Part shown: piece by piece, positions 39,301 through 46,008 of the stretch | Layout of the letters: each line of letters begins with the position of its first letter | Position numbering within the stretch: the stretch's first letter is position 1 | From: Semisulcospira habei | Lineage: Eukaryota > Mollusca > Gastropoda > Semisulcospiridae | Assembly (NCBI GenBank): GCA_036245525.1 | Contig: BTPG01000001.1 | Span: 221,876,774 to 221,940,773, forward strand | Reading direction: 5' to 3' | Length of the DNA: 64,000 bases | Position numbers and translations under genes: made by a program | Notes under the pieces: model-generated | Told to the model about the DNA's origin: nothing | The model's input: only the letters and a program-made list of their open reading frames with translations | Databases searched by the model: none

Positions 39301-42300
39301 TAAGGCGTTGCGTATGAGATTAGCTGTCTGATCGACGCCCGGAAGCAGAGGGGTCCGTGGCGGAATAGCTGCCAGGGCCCAAGCAGCCGGGTCCGGTTTG
39401 GGTAGGGCGCAGGTAAAGCTCTGAGTATGTCCCACATACCAAGATTGCCAAAAAAACGTGTAGGTCTGCCGGCCACTTAAGAGTCATTGAAGAATCCAGC
39501 GGCGCCCAAGTGTCCCTGAGCGAGTCGAGCTGAGAACGCATCCCGAAGGCTGCTGAAACCCGGAGGTTGAGGAAGAGTCTTAAAGGTCTTGGTATGGAGC
39601 TCCGCATCTACATAGGCCGCAGCTTTCTTCTTCACAGGCGGAGAAGGAGGACAGTCTTCTGGCGGAAGGCACGCCGAGATGATGCGAGCTGCCTCGTCCA
39701 GGGCACGTAGAGTCTCCAACCTGTGTCCTACCGCCGACGGATGTTGCTCCTGCTCATCTTGATCCAAGTCAGGGGGCGCGGGGATAGGGCGCGTGGGGCT
39801 GTCGTCCTGAAGTAACACCGAAACTGAGTCCTCAGGAGCTAGGCTGAGAGCGTCATCCTCTAAGTGCAGCGTGAGGTGGGGGGGCCAGTTCGAGCTAAGA
39901 GTGTGGGCCCAGCCTCCGCGACAAGCCAGGAAGTAACCGAGGCCTTAGCCGGAGAAACCCCCACGGCGCAGTGACGACACGAACGGACTGGGGAAGTTAC
40001 TTGAGACCCAGACCGAGAACGATGAGCGTAGCGTCGAGGCGATTTCCTATCCCGTGGGGAGGGCTCACTGCGAGAGCGGGGACTCCTAGAACGGGAGTGG
40101 CGGCGGTAAAGGCGACTGACTCTGGACGACGACGGCCTAGAGCGTGGAGTAGAAGATTGGCGCGCTCTACGAGGAGAGTGTCTCTCATCTGGGGAATGCG
40201 GTCTGGACCGATGAACCACTTGCGGAGATCCGACCCCGGATACCGTCCGCGAAGGCCTACTGGTACGGGAAGATCGGGAGGCATGTCTACGCCGCGGTGA
40301 CCTGTCCCTAGAAGGTGAACGGTGGCGAGAAGAGCGGGAGACCATCCGGTGCTTCTGCTCTCTGGAACGAGGCGCATAACGGTCCGTACCTGAACGCGGA
40401 ACTCTGTCGATGCGTGGAGGAGGAGTATCCTTCTGCTGGGAAGCGGGCATCTCCTGTGTCGAGACCGCTACCGGTACTGAAGCCTGTAACTGTACCCTCT
40501 CTCGAGCCGAAAGGATCGGCGGAGCCGGACAGCGTGCACTAGTCGGGTCTGTGCCTGCTGCCGGTGTAGTAGAACGAGCTAGCGACTGAAGTCGCGATGG
40601 AGAGCGTTCTAACGTCTGGTAAGCACCACTAGTCGGGTCTGTGGTGATTACCGGCGTGTCTTTATTGTTCAAAGAAGCGGGCCTGACTGAAACTTCAGTT
40701 CTAGTCTCTGCTACCGGACAGCGCGCACTAGTCGGGTCTGTGTTCGCTACCGGCACAGGAGGACGGGCTCGCGGCTTAGGGCGCGGCGTAGACTGTCCTC
40801 TCACCAGGTAATACCCACTAGTCGGGTCTGTGGTTCTTACCGGTGTTTGGCCCTGTATCCGTGCTGGTGTCGGAAGTTCACGACGGTAGAAACCCCACAG
40901 CTGAGTCCATTGCTCTTCCCGCAAGGGGGCGCAGACCAGGCACGGCTGTGAAGAGTTACAGGTTGAACAGGGCAGGCACACCTCATGTCCGTCACTCGGC
41001 CACTGGAATTGTCCACATCTGATACAGGTGCGGACTTGCCAACTGCAACACAAAGCAGAACAATCTATTTGAAGGTAAACGAACCTGCCGCAGCCGGCAG
41101 GCAAATGAATCGCGGAAACGAACGAAGAAGATACGGCGTATGCTGGCGTGCGGCGCTCTAACACTCTCCTGAGCGCCGTACGGAAGCAGTGACCGAGATT
41201 TTACCTCGCCATGCTGGGAAAGGAGAGGGACGAAGAGCGGTGCAAGCAGTGAAGCCCGAAGCCGTCCTACCAAAATGGCGCCAACCGGTTCTGACAGGCC
41301 ACGCAGGGACCGGTGCCGGGCGCAGAGACGACAGTCACCAGAGTCGACAAGGAACGCGCCGCCAGCCACAGAACCAGGGCCTTCCTGCCACGAGGTAGGC
41401 CAAGGTCGAAGCCCAAGGGCACAAGAAGTTGAAGGCGACCGGCCGACCAGTGAGTACAGCTCACCAGCGTCGTCTAAGAAGTCCTCTCAAAACAACGCAC
41501 ACATGAAAGCGTCCAAGCCCAAAGGCCACAACCCCTCTCTCACAGTAGAATTCTCGAAACCAAGTCCAACGATAGCCAAAGCTACACCCGAAGGGAGCCA
41601 CAGGCGTACACAACCGCATGCGACTAGCGAAGAAACTGACTGGTTGTTTGAGCACTGAGCACATGCGTGGTTGAACTGGAAGGGAGGCTACCAGGTTTCT
41701 GCCTAACCTATGGCGCCCCTCTCCTGCCATCATGGCCATTATCGTACACAACAATTTTGGGCTAAAATTAGACTAGCTAAGAAACATTTCCTAGTTGTAA
41801 TACTATCGGTAATGTGTTTTGAGAAAACGAAGTGGTGCAGAAAATTATCTGATTTTTACAACCAGGGCTTACATGTCACAATTTGACCTGATCATACCCG
41901 ACAGCCGAGACAAACTGCAGGCTTATGTAAATACCGTTTATGAAAAATCATGTGATTATTAATGAGAAGATTGTTTTTATTGTAATATAATATTCAATTG
42001 TTTTCAGGTTAATCCCAAATAATTCGTGAAATTAATCCCAAAAACATGAAACTATTTATTTTCCAAAATATCTCATTATTACTCAAAAAGTTGAAGACGT
42101 ACAATGCTGGTTAACCAGTTTCAATGTCTTCCTGTAATCTATCAACATGCAAAATATCTTAGTAAAATAAGAAAAATTACAGACTCCAGTGTGGATCAAC
42201 CGTTTTTTGTGAAACGGCCATTTTCTCGCCAATGTGCGTCTTAATCAAACATTTTTTTTTAAATACCTCCAGGTTATTCTTTTATTAGTTTTTAAAGACA

Positions 42301-45300
42301 ATATCACAAAAATTTCAAGCTTGTCCACCCTCAAACGTGGGCTCTAGTTGCTGTCGCAAAATATCTAGTAAAAATAAGAAAAATTACGGACTCCAGTTTG
42401 GATCAACCGTTTTTTTTGTGAAACGGCCATTTTCTCACCAATGTGCGTCTTAATCAAACAATTTTTTTTAATACCTCCAGGTTATTCTTTTAAGGACAAT
42501 ATCACAAAAATTTCAAGCTAGTCCACCCTCAAACTTGGGCTCTAGTCGCTGTCACATACACCCACGGCGCTTGGCGCCAAAAGTAAGTTCTTCAGCAAGG
42601 TTTGTGTAGCTAGACATGACATCATTTTCATCTTGTTACTTCTTTGCCAAAATGTTGAGCCTGCATGCCCAAAACGTCATGTGCATGCTCCGGAACACGC
42701 TCCGACAAGCCCAATTTCAGAGTTGTTCCTATTTTTAATAGGAACAACAAAAATCATTGATATAAACAATTTCAGCCCCGATATGCTACAAGTACAACGC
42801 AATAATGAATCGAACATGACAGTTCAAGGGTGGTGCCAGAATAGTTTGGCACCCTGAAGCACCAACCTATCTGGCACTCCTCCTGATCTATCCCTTTGAA
42901 TTTGTCTCCTGAAATGTAATGCAGTCTCCAGACGCCAACTACAAAGTTCAGATATTTTAAGTTTAGGGCTTGACGTGTTTAAAATTATTTTAAGGGGGAC
43001 CCATAGAAGGACTCCATCCAACTTAATCGCAAGGGGTCCCAAAGACACCCAACAAATATCATTTATTGTAAACATTTTAAATCTTGTCATGACATGAAAA
43101 GAATCTTCTGCTTTTAACTTCTTTTGAAGTTTGACTTTGGTTTCAAACCAAAGGCCACAAACTGAACAATTTTTAAGCTGAAAATTATCACCAAATATAA
43201 AAACCCTGCCAGTGCCATGAGAAGAAAAAATGCTGTGCACAACTTTTTCAACAGTTTTATTTTATTTTCAGTATCTTACCTTGGGGTCGCGAATGGCATT
43301 GAAGATGGCATCAAAGAACTGCTGCACTTGTTGGAAGAAGAATGTTGGTGTATTCACGGCCAGTTCTTTCAGTACCAGTACCTATCAAACAAAAGCATAC
43401 AAATTGTGCTATAAGACAGCACAATATACGCAAACTTAAACTAAATTCAAAATAGTTCTTTGGGTTTAACGCTGAGCAGGCAATTAAGGCCATCTCACGG
43501 CGGTAAATTCAAAATAGCTTCTATTTGCCACTCAGCTCACATTTTCATAAAGGTTACCTGTAAATCATATTTAAGTCAGGGATGGATTAAAGATTAAAGT
43601 GCTATTTCAAGCAAAATTAAGTGATCAATGTCATGACAGATTATGCAACCTGTTAACATTAATCCCTTCATGCCACATAATGACCTCTGCAACTTCAGGA
43701 GTTAATGGATGCAACATGAAGTTCAATGGTAGCACAAAGCTAATCTGGCACTACCGTTAAACTACATGGCTGGTCCATCTCCTCTGACTGCTGCGGTGTC
43801 CAAAAGGTTAATCTGTTCATTAAAAAAATAATCACAAAGTATATTCTCACCGCGGCATGTCTGCGCCCTTCGTTCTTGTCAGCCCCCAGCCACTCTATCG
43901 CTCGGCGCACTTCAAACTCTACGTATTCAGCCGCATATGTTCCTGAGGAGAGGGCTAACACTCCCATGGCTTTGGCAGCCATCTCCATGACAACAGCATC
44001 ATTGCATGGCATCAGATTCCGCAGGTAGTTAGCAAAACGACTCATGCGTGTGGACACATTGCCAATCTCCACTCCTATCAGGCTTACTGCAGAAAAAAAG
44101 AATTTCATGAGATTGCAAATTTCTTTCACACTGCTAGGGATAATCACACAATGTGATGTACATCTGCATGGGATAATAATTCACATGAAATGAAACAGCA
44201 TATTTTAAAACAGTATGCAAGTATATTTTTTCATTTATTTTACTTCAGTTGATAATCTGGCAATACTATTCAATGAATGGCTTAAAATCAAACAAGCATA
44301 TTAATGAGGACACCTGCAAAGAAATATGAACCTTTAATGTAGTTTTCTGTAAGGGAAATGGTGAATTATTGCCAAAGGGCTCATTTACACAGTGACAGCA
44401 AAACAGCAAAATACCACTAAAATGGTCACGATAGTATACTTTTTCGGATACTGTACCAGCCCTGAAAGTCTAAAATTTTGCCCACCAGATTTGGCTAGTG
44501 ACTTCCAAGTTTTACTAGCCAAACTGAAAATGTTACTAGCCAAAACTGAAAATTCACTAGTACTGAAAATAGCCCAACTCAACAATATAATGTACCACAA
44601 GTGTTTGACGCCCAATGTTAGAGAGTGTTTTCTGCCCAGAGGCATTGAGAACAAATATTTGAACAGACAATCATAACCAAGTTCATGTTTATGTCCTGAC
44701 TTCTCAAGCTTTTGATAGTATCAAGTGGAGAAATAACTGACAAAGTCCCCATGTGAACTGTGGTGGGATTTTTTATTTATTATTTTTTTGTAAGTAGAGC
44801 TGGGCTTCTGTTTGTACAACAGGTTAAAGGGTCTGTAGACCCCCAGGTATAAATTTTAGAGGCTACACAGACCCTCATCATAGCATTATAGAGGGTTCGC
44901 AGATTTATTTAAGAAAAACTGCATCATCTGTATGTTCCTTAAAATAAATTATCCCACCCGGGTCTGCCCTGGGGGACTTGGGTGGGGTTAACTACTTTTT
45001 AGTTCCCAGGGTCACCCTGGTCAGCCCCACAGGGTGGGTTTTTCCCCTCTATTCTGGGGCATGTGTTTCTGTCTACCCTTGGTCTATTCACCTGTATTTG
45101 TCTTTTAAAACTCTCCCAACTGTCTGCACTGCCTGTAGCTCTTGATATTGGATGTGTGTTGCTAAATGGTCTTACTCTTAGCTTTATTTAGGCCCCATGT
45201 CATAGGTTTATTTAACGTTTTGGACCAGCTGGCGACATACATTCAATATTCTGTTTTTTGTTTTGTTTTGTTTTTTTATAAAATAAATTATCCCCACCCA

Positions 45301-45935
45301 GGTCTGCCCTGGGGGACTTGGGTGGGGTTAACTACTTTTTAGTTCCTAGGGTCACCCTGGTCAGCCCCCACAGGGTGGGTTTTTCCCTCTATTCTGGGGC
45401 ATGTGTTTCTGTCTACCCTTGGTCCATTCACCCGTATTTGTCTTTTTAAAACTCTGCCAACTGTCTGCACTGCCTGTAGCTCTTGATATTGGATGTGTGT
45501 TGCTAAATGGTCTTAGCTTTATTTAAGCCCCATGGCGTAGGTTTATTTAACGTATTGGACCGGCTGGCGACATGCATTCAATATTCTGTTTCTTTTTTTT
45601 TCACAAGCAGTGCAGGCACACCCTGAGAAAGCCTTGTTGCTGTCGGGACGTTAAGCAATGTACAATCAATCAATCATTAAAATAAATCTCATTTCGCTCT
45701 CTCCTCTTCAAATGTGTTGTGACAGTGTGTGTGTGTCCTTTCCATGATACTGATTCTTTAACTGGTGAGCTATCGCGCAAAAGCCTGTCTCCCTCGCTCT
45801 CTCACACACAGAAAAACATATTTATATCTATTTATTTATTTGTAGGATCGTTTGATATTGTATTGTAACAGAGAATATAGCGTTTTCTGCTGAACGCGGC
45901 AGATTGACAACCAAAGTGTGACTTGTCTAAACTCT

Positions 45936-46008
<73 letters not shown>

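Larger units (their letters stand above)
35305..41835 (-). mobile_element. DIRS retrotransposon C, nearly complete (6.5 kb)
   Basis: Inverted termini: 35351-35527 pairs with 41632-41805 (TACCGATGGTATTACAACTA…CAACCAGTCAGTTTCTT). The outermost 5' bases (GTTTTCTCAAAACACATTAC on the complement of 41805-41827) match a second site at 35627-35660, as expected for the internal complementary region that DIRS elements use to circularise. A hairpin joins 35317-35360 and 35567-35630. The order on the minus strand is 5' terminus, ORF1 with a short intron, RT/RNase H, recombinase, 3' terminus. Frameshifts and a stop make this copy inactive. It lies inside mTOR intron 3 in the sense direction. Confidence 0.9.
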
